From an uncultured Collinsella sp. (GTDB taxonomy: Bacteria > Actinomycetota > Coriobacteriia > Coriobacteriales > Coriobacteriaceae), in the NCBI GenBank assembly GCA_902478825.1, contig CABSMK010000026.1, positions 1 through 14,924 of the forward strand: a stretch of DNA of 14,924 nt. Reading direction: 5' to 3'. Position numbers and translations under genes: made by a program. Positions 6,554-13,741 of the stretch are shown here, in pieces (within the stretch, counting starts at the first letter, position 1; the number at the start of each line of letters is the position of its first letter). Below the pieces are notes generated by a model. The model was not told the DNA's origin. It did not search any database and saw only the letters and a program-made list of their open reading frames with translations.

Positions 6554-8179
6554 ATGGACGTCCGTACGGACGGCGATATTGCCGATAGCTTTTGGTGGCG
6601 GCGCACAACGCTGACGCGCCGCACTCCTCTGTATGACGCCTGCGTATCGGTGGGGCTGCTGGTCGCGGCGACGATTGTGGGCGCGCTGCTCGACCATCCG
6701 GGTTTCGCGCCGAGCATCATGATCGTCTATGTGTTCGCCGTTCAGCTGTGCGCATTCTTTACCTGCAGTCGCCTGTATTGCTTGCTGAGCTCGGCTGCCG
6801 CCGTGGCGCTCTACAACTTCTTGTTTGTCGACCCGCGCTACTTGCTGTCGTTTATCGACCGCGGCTATCCCGGCATGTTCTTCATCATGTTCGTGGTCTC
6901 GCTTGTGTCGAGCTCGATTGCGTTGGCCCTGCGCCGCGCCTTGGCACAGGCTGCCGCCAGCGACCGCCGCACGCATATGGTGCTCGAGACCAACCGCATG
7001 CTGCAGCGGTGCGCCAACAAGCAGCAGATCGTTCACGCCATGGCAACGCAGCTGGCGCGTCTTTCGGGCTGTCCGGTCGTGTGGTACAGCGCCGACGCCG
7101 AGGGCGATGACCTGCTGCCGCGTGCGACATACACGGCCGTGGGCGATGCCGCACCGGTGCACGAACTGGCGCCGCAGATGCCGCCGCGGCTCTCGGCATC
7201 CGCCTATGTGGGAACGCCGCTCGACGCCACGTTTGGCGGCTCGGCGTTTTATGGCATCTACCTGACGGTTCGCACAGGCGACGGCTTCGCGCGCTCGGGC
7301 GACCCCGCCTCGGTGGTGGGCGTGCTGGCTATCGTTGCCGAGCCCGACGTGCTGACGCACGAGGAGCGGACACTTGCCGATGCCATCGCGAGCGAAGGCG
7401 AGCTGGCACTCGATCGCGCCCGCGCCATGGAGGCCCGCGAGGAGGCGGCGGTGCTCGCCAAAAACGAACAGCTGCGCGCCAACCTGCTGCGCTCCATTTC
7501 GCACGATCTGCGTACGCCGCTCACCAGTATTTCGGGCAATGCCGATGTCCTGCTCGATCAGGGCTCGACCGGCACCGCGGTGCTCGATGCCCAGACGCGC
7601 CGCGGCCTGCTCCTTTCCATTCGCTCGGATGCGCAATGGCTCAACGCCACCGTCGAGAACCTGCTCGCCATCACCAAGCTCGAGGGTGGCGGTATGCGCC
7701 TGTCGACCACACTCGAGCTCATGGACGATATCGTCGAGGAGGCGCTGCGCCACGTGAACCCGGCCGTGCGCGAGCACGACCTTAAGGTGGTGGCGTGCGA
7801 CGAGCCGGCGCTCGTCAACGTCGACGCGCGCCTGATGGTGCAGCTGGTGGTCAATCTGGTGAACAACGCCATCACCTATACGCCCGCAGGCTCGCATATC
7901 ATGATTTCGATTAGCGTCGACGATGGACGCGTGGCGTGCTCGGTGGCCGATGACGGCCCGGGCATCGCACCCGAGGACCGCGAGCGGATCTTCGAGTCGT
8001 TCTATACCGCCAACCACGGTCTGGCTGACAGTCACCGCAGCGTGGGCCTGGGTCTTTCGCTCTGCCGCTCCATTGCGCTGGCGCATGGCGGTAGCATAGA
8101 GGTTGCCGCGGCGGACCCGCACGGCTCGGTCTTTACGATTGAGCTTCCTGCCGCCGACGTTTCGTTTGATAAGGAGTAG
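6554..8179 (+). CDS. kdpD: KdpD-like sensor histidine kinase, lacking the N-terminal KdpD/Usp region
   Basis: A 541-residue membrane histidine kinase. Four hydrophobic segments (about 28-47, 53-71, 74-92, 106-126) resemble the DUF4118 four-helix module of KdpD, including the YNFLFVDPRYLLSF region (87-100). A GAF-like segment follows (about 150-290). The HisKA box is SISHDLRTPLTS with phospho-accepting His317. The ATPase domain has N-box LVNNAI (435-440), DDGPGI (466-471) and GLGLSLC (498-504), so catalysis looks intact. Full KdpD proteins are near 900 residues and carry an N-terminal KdpD domain and a Usp-like domain, both absent here; this is a compact variant, not a broken gene. The ATG has only a weak purine-rich site (GAGAGGGG) upstream. 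It overlaps no neighbour; the regulator starts 4 bp after its stop. The partner and the nearby kup gene suggest K+ or turgor sensing. Confidence 0.88.
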   Translation: MDVRTDGDIADSFWWRRTTLTRRTPLYDACVSVGLLVAATIVGALLDHPGFAPSIMIVYVFAVQLCAFFTCSRLYCLLSSAAAVALYNFLFVDPRYLLSFIDRGYPGMFFIMFVVSLVSSSIALALRRALAQAAASDRRTHMVLETNRMLQRCANKQQIVHAMATQLARLSGCPVVWYSADAEGDDLLPRATYTAVGDAAPVHELAPQMPPRLSASAYVGTPLDATFGGSAFYGIYLTVRTGDGFARSGDPASVVGVLAIVAEPDVLTHEERTLADAIASEGELALDRARAMEAREEAAVLAKNEQLRANLLRSISHDLRTPLTSISGNADVLLDQGSTGTAVLDAQTRRGLLLSIRSDAQWLNATVENLLAITKLEGGGMRLSTTLELMDDIVEEALRHVNPAVREHDLKVVACDEPALVNVDARLMVQLVVNLVNNAITYTPAGSHIMISISVDDGRVACSVADDGPGIAPEDRERIFESFYTANHGLADSHRSVGLGLSLCRSIALAHGGSIEVAAADPHGSVFTIELPAADVSFDKE

Positions 8180-8183
8180 CGCT

Positions 8184-8897
8184 GTGCCGAACTCTGCCGT
8201 AAAACCGCTCATCTTGGTCGTTGAGGACGACCCCGCCGTCCGCAATCTTATCGTTGCCGCGCTCGAGGCGCACGGCTTGCGCCATATGGCTGTGGAGACC
8301 GCCCATGCCGCTATCGCCGCCGCCTCGTCGCAGACGCCGAGCATTGTGCTGCTCGATCTGGGCCTGCCCGATATGGACGGCGTCAAGGTGGTGGAGTCGG
8401 TGCGCGCATGGTCGGGCATGCCGATTATCGTGGTCTCGGCGCGCAGCGAGGATGCGGACAAAATCCGCGCGCTCGATGCCGGTGCCGACGACTATCTGAC
8501 CAAGCCGTTTTCGGTCGAGGAGCTGCTCGCGCGCATTCGCACGACGCTCAGGCGCCTTTCGTATGCGCAAACGGGCGGCGTTGCCTCCGAGGGCTCGTTC
8601 GATACCGGTGAGCTGCATATCGATTTTGATGCCGGCATCGCCACGATGGATGGCGAGGAACTGCATCTGACGCCGATCGAGTATAAGCTCCTGTGCCTGC
8701 TGGCGCATAACGCCGACAAGGTACTGACGCACCAGTTTATCCTGCACGAGATTTGGGGCACGGCGACCAAGAGCGACCTGGCGAGCCTGCGTGTCTTTAT
8801 GGGCACGCTGCGCAAGAAGATCGAATCCGACCCCGCGCATCCGCGCTATATCCAAACGCACGTGGGTATCGGCTACCGATTGGTCACCCAAGGCTAG
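8184..8897 (+). CDS. kdpE: KdpE-like OmpR-family response regulator
   Basis: A 237-residue two-domain regulator. The receiver has the acidic pair D15/D16, phospho-acceptor Asp58 in VLLDLGLPDMDG, the SARSEDADKIRALDAGADDY block and Lys107. The C-terminal winged helix (about 135-235) has LTPIEYKLL, LRVFMGTLRKKIE and the final HVGIGYRL. Receiver and tail resemble KdpE more closely than other OmpR-family members. The start is GTG 8184, with AAGGAG (8171-8176) inside the end of the kinase gene and 7 nt of spacing. An upstream in-frame ATG at 8103 would overlap the kinase by 77 bp without a ribosome site. It is translated as a pair with the kinase. The target is unknown; kup is the obvious nearby candidate, since no kdpFABC genes are in view. 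Confidence 0.93.
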   Translation: MPNSAVKPLILVVEDDPAVRNLIVAALEAHGLRHMAVETAHAAIAAASSQTPSIVLLDLGLPDMDGVKVVESVRAWSGMPIIVVSARSEDADKIRALDAGADDYLTKPFSVEELLARIRTTLRRLSYAQTGGVASEGSFDTGELHIDFDAGIATMDGEELHLTPIEYKLLCLLAHNADKVLTHQFILHEIWGTATKSDLASLRVFMGTLRKKIESDPAHPRYIQTHVGIGYRLVTQG

Positions 8898-8921
8898 ATC
8901 GCCAACCACCATCCCAATATG

Positions 8922-8987
8922 AGTTGCGGTGAAATAGTTCCTGTTTGGGCCTTTACCAGGCTTTTTAGGAACTATTCCACCGCAACT
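8922..8987. terminator. Large bidirectional hairpin between converging kdpE and rlmKL
   Basis: Arms 8922-8942 and 8967-8987 are 21 bp with one mismatch. The 24-nt loop contains a second small hairpin, GCCT-ttacc-AGGC (8949-8961), followed by TTTTT. It lies between two converging stop codons (8897 and 8992), where a shared terminator is expected. The stem and its position suit termination in either direction, though a long T-run after the outer stem is missing. Confidence 0.65.
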
Positions 8988-8991
8988 TCGT

Positions 8992-11559
8992 CTATTTGCC
9001 CTTGGGCTTGCTGGCGTAGAACTTCTTCTTTTTGGGCTTGCCGGCAGGAGAGGGTTTGCCGGCAAAGTTCGACTTGCCGTTGCCGGCCTGCGCGTGCGCG
9101 GGTACTGCCGCACGGGGCTTGCGGGCCTCGGGGTTGCGCAGCTCCTCGGTTCGCTCGGCAATCTCCTCGGCGCTAAAGCCGACCTCGGCCATGGCGTCCT
9201 CGATGGGCAGGCGACGCACGATATAGCAATGGTGCACCTTCTGGTTGCGCGCGAAGTCCTCGGGGATGGTCTGTGCCGTAATGTCCTCCAGCACCACGCC
9301 CGCGCGTGCGAGCTTGCGCGTTTCGGGGCGGAAGCCGCGCAGGTTGCAGCTAAAGATGGCATGGCCGCCCTGCGCGAGCAGGCGCGATACGCCGGCCAAA
9401 AGCTCGACATGGTCGCGCTGAACATCCCAGGTGCGACGGCCCATCTTGGACGAGTTCGAGAACGTGGGCGGGTCGACAAAGATCAGGTCCCAGCGGTTGC
9501 GCGTCTGGCGCTGGTCACGAATCCAGGCGAGCACGTCGTCGCGCACAAAGTGATGCTGCGGCCCCACAAAGCCGTTCTGACGCATATTGCGCTCGGCCCA
9601 GTCCAGGTAGGTGTTGGAAAGATCGACCGTCACGGTTTCCTCGACGCCGCCGTCTGCCGCATAGCAGGTAGCGGTGCCGGTGTAGGCAAACAGGTTGAGG
9701 AAGCGGCGCGCCTGCTTGGCGTGCTCGCGCACTAGGTTGCGGGTGACGCGGTGATCCAGGAAGATGCCCACATCCAGATAGTCGTCAAAGTTGACGGCAA
9801 AGGTGAGGCCGCCCTCTTCGATGAGCGGCAGACGACGGCGTGCGATATTGGCGCGCTCGCCCGATGCGCCCTTGCCGGCGCCCTGCTTGCCGTACTGCGA
9901 GCCGCCGCGCGAACGCATGCGGGCCTTGGCGTGCACATGCTCGGCCGGAACATCAAGGATGCGCGGTGCGATGGCCAAGATGTCGAGCATGCGGGCCTGG
10001 GCAAGCGCGGGGTCGATGGTCTTGGGCGCGGCGTATTCGGCGATGACGAGCCAGCGGCCCGGCGTCTGCGGGCAGCCCTCGTACAGATCGATGGCGGCGG
10101 AGTAATCGGGCAGGTCGGCATCGTAGACGCGGTAGCAGCTCACGCCCTCGCGCTTGGCCCACTTGCGGCGCAGACGGGCATTCTTGCGCAGGCGGTTGGC
10201 GAACTGCTCGGACTCCGGGATGAGCACGGGCAGCGGCTTGCCGTCGCCCAGGTCGAGCGTGGCGGCAGGCTCGGGCATGGGGGTGCCGGCGGCGTTGTCG
10301 TTGACTTCGTTGGCACCCGCAATTTCGGCCTCGGTATCCGCACTGGCCGCAGCCTCAAACGCTGCGGCGGCATGGTCGAGCGAGGGCCAGACTTCGACGG
10401 TCGCCTCCTCGTTATTGGGCATGACGGCAATCGAGTGCTCGGGCTCGGCGTGGAGCGCGCGGGCCAGCAATCCGTCGCGGGTGAGCGCGGCGACCGGCGC
10501 CGCGTCAAGCTCGGGCGCGCGGCGCAGTTCACCGATGAGCGTCATGGTGTCATGCATGAGCGAAAGCGGTGTCTCGGTCGTATCTGCGACCACGGCGGCA
10601 CCGGCGACGGCGCCCGCATGGTCCAGCACGGTGGCGGACTTGGCGGCGCAAAAATCGACAAAGCGCTTGTAGCCGGCGCACTTGACCATGCGCTCAGCGG
10701 TCTTGCGGGCGGCGGGGTCAACATCCACGGCCACGATGCGTGCCTGGCGCTCGCGTGCTGCCGCCTCGCGCTCGCGCGCCTCGGCAAGCAGCTGCTCCCA
10801 CAGAGCGGCGTCGTGCAGCTGCCAGCCCTCAAAGCCCCAGCGCTCGCGTGCGGCGCCCGGGGCGCGGTCAGTCAGAATGTTCACGGCCTCCAGCAGCAGG
10901 CCGCCGCCGGCGCACGAGGCGTCGACCAGCGTGGGCAGGGCTTCGTTCTCGTAATCATCGGCCGTCAGCTCGCGCTCGCACAGTGCAGTCCAGCCGACCT
11001 GCGCCAGCACCAGGGCGGCATAGTCGGGGCGCAGCACGTGCGCGCCCTCGCCGGCACGGGTCGCCGCGGGCGGCAGGCGCTTGAACAGCGGGTCGCCCGA
11101 AAGATCCAGGCTGATGCTCGCGCGGCGCTGGCGCAGCGAAAGCAACAGGTGAACGTCGGGATCGGCAACGTCGACATCGGCGCGACGGCCCGTGGTCTCG
11201 GCCAGACGGTCGCACAGCGCGTCCTTGGCGCGCAGGGACGAGAAGCGCGTGTTGCGCAGCTGCTCGGTCACGCCGCGGGCGGTGATGGCGATGGTGGCGC
11301 CGGGGCGGATGATGGTCTCCCAGGTGATGTCGTAAACGCTATCGTACAGCTCGTCGGCATCCTGCGCCTCAAAGCGCCCGAGCACCGCAAACACGCGGCT
11401 CGCTAGGCGCGACCACAGACAGGCGCGGTAGCCTTCTTCGAGCTCGCCCTCAAATGTAGCGCGGCCCTTCAGCCGGCGAACATGCGAAAGCCCGAGGCGT
11501 TTAAGCTCATCGGCGAGTGCGGACTCAAAGCCCTCGGGGCAGCTTGCGTAAAATTCCAT
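8992..11559 (-). CDS. rlmKL: Fused 23S rRNA methyltransferase RlmKL; RlmL half degenerate
   Basis: An 855-residue protein with the RlmL-RlmK fusion layout (E. coli enzyme about 700 residues). In E. coli the N-terminal half makes m2G2445 and the C-terminal half m7G2069 in 23S rRNA. Residues about 1-160 carry the ferredoxin-like/THUMP region. The first SAM-binding motif is altered to VDASCAGGG (212-220) in place of the usual DPxCGSGT, and no NPPYGER motif is present; the matching stretch reads VADTTETPLS (324-333). The C-terminal half is intact: YDADLPDY (479-486), FLDHR (600-604), FLNLFAYTGTAT (620-631) and DLIFVDPPTFSNSSKM (691-706). An Ala/Glu-rich linker (about 395-440) and a Lys-rich tail (about 805-855, with PKKKKF) explain the extra length. 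AGAGAGG lies 6-7 nt before ATG 11559. I infer that only the RlmK reaction is still catalysed. Confidence 0.92.
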   Translation of the reverse strand: MEFYASCPEGFESALADELKRLGLSHVRRLKGRATFEGELEEGYRACLWSRLASRVFAVLGRFEAQDADELYDSVYDITWETIIRPGATIAITARGVTEQLRNTRFSSLRAKDALCDRLAETTGRRADVDVADPDVHLLLSLRQRRASISLDLSGDPLFKRLPPAATRAGEGAHVLRPDYAALVLAQVGWTALCERELTADDYENEALPTLVDASCAGGGLLLEAVNILTDRAPGAARERWGFEGWQLHDAALWEQLLAEAREREAAARERQARIVAVDVDPAARKTAERMVKCAGYKRFVDFCAAKSATVLDHAGAVAGAAVVADTTETPLSLMHDTMTLIGELRRAPELDAAPVAALTRDGLLARALHAEPEHSIAVMPNNEEATVEVWPSLDHAAAAFEAAASADTEAEIAGANEVNDNAAGTPMPEPAATLDLGDGKPLPVLIPESEQFANRLRKNARLRRKWAKREGVSCYRVYDADLPDYSAAIDLYEGCPQTPGRWLVIAEYAAPKTIDPALAQARMLDILAIAPRILDVPAEHVHAKARMRSRGGSQYGKQGAGKGASGERANIARRRLPLIEEGGLTFAVNFDDYLDVGIFLDHRVTRNLVREHAKQARRFLNLFAYTGTATCYAADGGVEETVTVDLSNTYLDWAERNMRQNGFVGPQHHFVRDDVLAWIRDQRQTRNRWDLIFVDPPTFSNSSKMGRRTWDVQRDHVELLAGVSRLLAQGGHAIFSCNLRGFRPETRKLARAGVVLEDITAQTIPEDFARNQKVHHCYIVRRLPIEDAMAEVGFSAEEIAERTEELRNPEARKPRAAVPAHAQAGNGKSNFAGKPSPAGKPKKKKFYASKPKGK

Positions 11560-11586
11560 GGGTGACCTCTCTGGTTGCGTCGCTCC

Positions 11587-11592
11587 ATTATA
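11587..11592 (-). promoter_or_regulatory. Candidate minus-10 of rlmKL in short divergent region
   Basis: The minus strand reads TATAAT at these bases, about 28 nt before the rlmKL start, within the near-palindrome CCATTATATGATGG. The plus strand has TATGAT at 11591-11596, a possible minus-10 for the HAD gene, so the two start signals would overlap in a 75-bp gap. No clear minus-35 accompanies either. Confidence 0.4.
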
Positions 11593-11634
11593 TGATGGAT
11601 ACTTCGTTTACTCTCGCCCCCGAAAGGAACCCAT

Positions 11635-12462
11635 ATGATTGATGCGTGCCCCGATTCCGCCGTGCTCTTTTTTGACGTGGACGGCACGCTGACGTCGTTC
11701 GATCCCGACAACATGACCGACAAGGACTTTTCGGCGGTTCACCCCTCGCAGACGGTCGTCGAGGCGTTTCATCGTCTGCGCGACGCGGGACACCAGGCAT
11801 TTATCTGCACGGGTCGTCCCCTGTGGCTCATCGCGGACAGCTTGCGTGCGCTCGACCCCGCGGGCATCGTTGCCATGGCAGGCGCCACGCTCGAGGTCGA
11901 GGGCCGCGTGGTGCATGAGGACTGCTTTGACGAAGACATTGTTGCGGAGCTCGCTCGCCGTATGGTCGCGGCAGGGATTGAAGCCTTTTTCGAGACCAAC
12001 GTGGCTACTTTTGCCCTGGAACCCGCGGGCGTTGAGCAGTCGTCTCTGATCGGCACTTCTGTGGTGCACAGCACCGAGGAAATGCGCGTCGACGGCCGTC
12101 TGCGCGTGGGCAAGGTAGGCATCGTCGCGAGCGACCTGGCTCGCGTAGCCAACGATGATGGCTTTATCGATCGCGAGTTTGAGCTGTGCAACACCGGTGG
12201 TCAGAATCGCGAGCTGAGCCCCAAGGGCATCGACAAGGGCGTGGGCGTGGCGCGAGCGCTGGAATACCTGGGTCGCACCGGCAACGCGCGCACCTTTGGC
12301 TTCGGCGATTCGGGTAACGACCTGGGCATGCTCGCTGCGGTCGAGACGGCTGTCGCCATGGGCAACGCCATGCCCGAGGTCAAGGCGGTCGCCGACTACG
12401 TGACCGACGATGTCGCACACGACGGCACCGTCACAGCGATGCAGCATTTCGGCCTCATCTAA
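11635..12462 (+). CDS. Cof-type HAD-superfamily phosphatase
   Basis: A 275-residue soluble hydrolase of the HAD superfamily with a Cof-type (C2) cap. Motif I is FFDVDGTLT (12-20) with nucleophile Asp14 and Asp16. Motif II is ICTGRP (57-62), the motif III lysine is probably Lys197 in SPKGIDKG, and motif IV is GFGDSGNDLGML (222-233) with metal-binding aspartates. All catalytic positions are present, so it should be an active Mg2+-dependent phosphatase, usually of sugar phosphates or flavin/pyridoxal phosphates; the substrate cannot be assigned. The ATG is supported by AAAGGA 7 nt upstream. It is divergent from rlmKL across 75 bp and followed by a 193-bp gap before the transaldolase, so it is probably a single-gene unit. 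Confidence 0.92.
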   Translation: MIDACPDSAVLFFDVDGTLTSFDPDNMTDKDFSAVHPSQTVVEAFHRLRDAGHQAFICTGRPLWLIADSLRALDPAGIVAMAGATLEVEGRVVHEDCFDEDIVAELARRMVAAGIEAFFETNVATFALEPAGVEQSSLIGTSVVHSTEEMRVDGRLRVGKVGIVASDLARVANDDGFIDREFELCNTGGQNRELSPKGIDKGVGVARALEYLGRTGNARTFGFGDSGNDLGMLAAVETAVAMGNAMPEVKAVADYVTDDVAHDGTVTAMQHFGLI

Positions 12463-12655
12463 TGAATCCCGCGTTCTGACGTTTGCTCAAACTGCGACTC
12501 TTTGCTTTTGCATGCTCAATCGATTTATCAATCCAAACACTGAGGTGTTTATACCGTTCGCCGAGAAGATAAAAACCCGCAGCTCACGCCCTGATAAACA
12601 TAGGTAAAGTGTTTAGCAGTTTATCGGCCGCATGCAAACGAAAGGAATCAGGCAG
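12463..12655 (+). other. Intergenic region before the transaldolase
   Basis: AT-richer than the flanking genes and without a supported reading frame. It contains two weak hairpins, GTTTG-ct-CAAAC (12481-12492, followed by scattered T-runs) and AAACAC-tgag-GTGTTT (12535-12550), and the dyad GATAAAC...GTTTATC (12593-12599 and 12619-12625) just upstream of the transaldolase. The transaldolase promoter must lie here, but I could not fix a minus-10/minus-35 pair. Confidence 0.4.
12593..12625. promoter_or_regulatory. GATAAAC/GTTTATC dyad upstream of transaldolase
   Basis: Perfect 7-bp inverted repeats with a 19-bp spacer, 31 bp upstream of the transaldolase start. The position suits an operator or leader hairpin, but 7-bp arms of AT-rich sequence could arise by chance. 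Confidence 0.25.
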
Positions 12656-13360
12656 ATGGCAATCAAGGTGTTCGCTGACGGTGCAAACCTCGAGGGCATG
12701 CTCGACATGTACGAGAACGGCAACGTTCAGGGTTTCACGACCAACCCGTCCCTTATGAAGAAGGGCGGCGTGACGGACTACCGCGCGTTTGCCAAGGAGG
12801 TCCTGACCCACATCACCGATGTGTCCGTCTCGTTTGAGGTCTTTGCCGATGACGTCGAGACCATGGAGGTCGAGGCTCGCGAGATCGCTACCTGGGCCGA
12901 CAACGTCTACGTCAAGATTCCGTGCGTGACTACCAAGGGCGAGTCCACCGCCGAGCTGGTCCGCAAGCTTTCGGCCGATGGCATCAAGGTCAACGTCACC
13001 ACCATCTTTACGCCCGAGCAGGTCGACGAGATGGTCGAGGCCGTTGACGCCGAGACGCCGTCCATCATCTCGCTCTTTGCCGGCCGTATCGCCGATACCG
13101 GCGTCGACCCCATTCCGTTTGTGACGGAGTCGGTTAAGAAGGCCGCCGCCAAGCCCAACTGCGAGGTCCTGTGGGCGTCCACGCGCGAGCTCATCAACAT
13201 TTACCAGGCCGAGGCCTGCGGTTGCCAGATCATCACGGTGCCCAACAGCATCCTGGCCAAGCGCAAGAACATCGGCCGTGATCCGTACGAGGTCTCGCTC
13301 GACACCGTGCGCGGCTTTGCCAAGGATATCGCCTCGCTCGGGTTCCATATCCTGCCGTAG
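12656..13360 (+). CDS. Transaldolase, Staph-type (FSA/TalC-like small class)
   Basis: A 234-residue TIM-barrel aldolase matching the small 'Staphylococcus-type' transaldolase family nearly end to end. Visible blocks are KVFADGANLEGM (4-15), GFTTNPSLMKKGGVTDY (26-42), SFEVFADDVETME (59-71), the Schiff-base lysine Lys87 in VYVKIP, TKGEST, VNVTTIFT, SLFAGRIADTGVDPIP, LWASTRE and a C-terminal DTVRGFAKDI. These enzymes transfer a dihydroxyacetone unit between sugar phosphates in the non-oxidative pentose phosphate pathway. ATG 12656 is chosen: it aligns with the family N-terminus and has AAAGGA 9 nt upstream, whereas the ATG at 12632 would add eight residues with no ribosome site. The gene appears monocistronic. 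A copy of its last codons recurs downstream at 13494-13517. Confidence 0.93.
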   Translation: MAIKVFADGANLEGMLDMYENGNVQGFTTNPSLMKKGGVTDYRAFAKEVLTHITDVSVSFEVFADDVETMEVEAREIATWADNVYVKIPCVTTKGESTAELVRKLSADGIKVNVTTIFTPEQVDEMVEAVDAETPSIISLFAGRIADTGVDPIPFVTESVKKAAAKPNCEVLWASTRELINIYQAEACGCQIITVPNSILAKRKNIGRDPYEVSLDTVRGFAKDIASLGFHILP

Positions 13361-13517
13361 GGTGAACACTGGCTGTGTCGCGGGTTGTTCGCCCCGGCTT
13401 TTCCTTTCCCTATCGCTCTCGCGCTTCGCGAGAGTCGCGCTAGGCAAAGGAAAAGCCGGGGCTGCCGACACGAGCTTGCCGGTAGGTTGGTAATCGGCTT
13501 CCATATCCTGCCGTGGG
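13338..13517. repeat. Direct repeat: transaldolase 3' end copied 156 bp downstream
   Basis: Bases 13338-13361 and 13494-13517 are 24-bp copies with two differences, including an exact shared TTCCATATCCTGCCGT. The first copy encodes the last residues GFHILP and the stop; in the second the stop TAG has become TGG. The 132 bp between the copies hold the nested hairpin at 13375-13471. This arrangement suggests insertion of a small element with duplication of its target, or a recombination/slippage event at the gene end. Confidence 0.85.
13375..13471. repeat. Nested hairpin element with 17-bp perfect arms
   Basis: GCCCCGGCTTTTCCTTT (13391-13407) pairs perfectly with 13446-13462. Inside it CTCTCGCG (13416-13423) pairs with CGCGAGAG (13427-13434) around a 3-nt loop, and outside it GTGTCG (13375-13380) pairs with CGACAC (13466-13471). 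It lies between the two copies of the transaldolase 3' end and 15 bp or more beyond the stop codon. No T-run follows, so it looks more like a REP/MITE-type repeat than a simple terminator. It could also stabilise the transaldolase mRNA. Confidence 0.85.
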
Positions 13518-13732
13518 CAAAGGTACCCCCGCCCGCGACGTGCAAAATTGAGAGTATTCAGCAAGGTAAAGGCTTTTATCAGCTAGCTGAAGCACGGAAC
13601 AGCCCCCGTTTTGGCTCTAAAAACACCAAAACGGGGGCCGTACTTTGTTTTTTCGCCTCTAAGGGGCATCCGGAACGACGGAATTTGCAGAATACTCGCG
13701 ATTTTGCACGTCGCTGTAGGGGGTACCCTTGC
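13517..13732. repeat. 216-bp element bounded by 51-bp imperfect inverted repeats
   Basis: Arm 13517-13567 matches the reverse complement of 13682-13732 at about four positions in five. Exact shared cores are GGTACCCCC, GCGACGTGCAAAAT and GAGTATTC. The 114 bp between the arms include the strong terminator at 13602-13653 and no gene. The element fills most of the gap between the transaldolase and tex. Long, diverged terminal inverted repeats without a coding sequence suggest a decayed non-autonomous mobile element or a Collinsella-type intergenic repeat. Confidence 0.8.
13602..13653 (+). terminator. Rho-independent terminator (plus strand)
   Basis: GCCCCCGTTTTGG (13602-13614) pairs perfectly with CCAAAACGGGGGC (13626-13638) around an 11-nt loop, followed by CGTAC and TTTGTTTTTT. 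It faces the plus strand, about 240 bp after the transaldolase stop. The same stem read from the minus strand could help end tex transcription, but no T-run lies on that side. Confidence 0.88.
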
Positions 13733-13741
13733 TTTGGCGGT

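Noticed and set aside
4136..8461. A 1441-codon open minus-strand frame opposite kup, the kinase and part of the regulator
   Set aside because: kup and the kinase share the same frame and a strong GC bias, so stops are rare on the opposite strand. The product is a His/Arg/Gln/Val-rich shadow with no domain and it crosses a terminator and two real gene ends.
8133..9479. A 448-codon minus-strand frame across kdpE, the hairpin and the 3' end of rlmKL
   Set aside because: It is antisense to kdpE and in another frame of rlmKL; its Arg/Ser/Pro-rich start and lack of domains mark a shadow.
9751..11406. A 551-codon plus-strand frame opposite rlmKL
   Set aside because: Shadow of a well-supported gene in high-GC DNA, with biased Gly/Ala/Val/Arg composition and no recognisable domain or ribosome site.
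12584..13564. A 326-codon minus-strand frame opposite the transaldolase
   Set aside because: It mirrors a strongly conserved transaldolase and includes the downstream hairpin region; no homology or ribosome site supports it.
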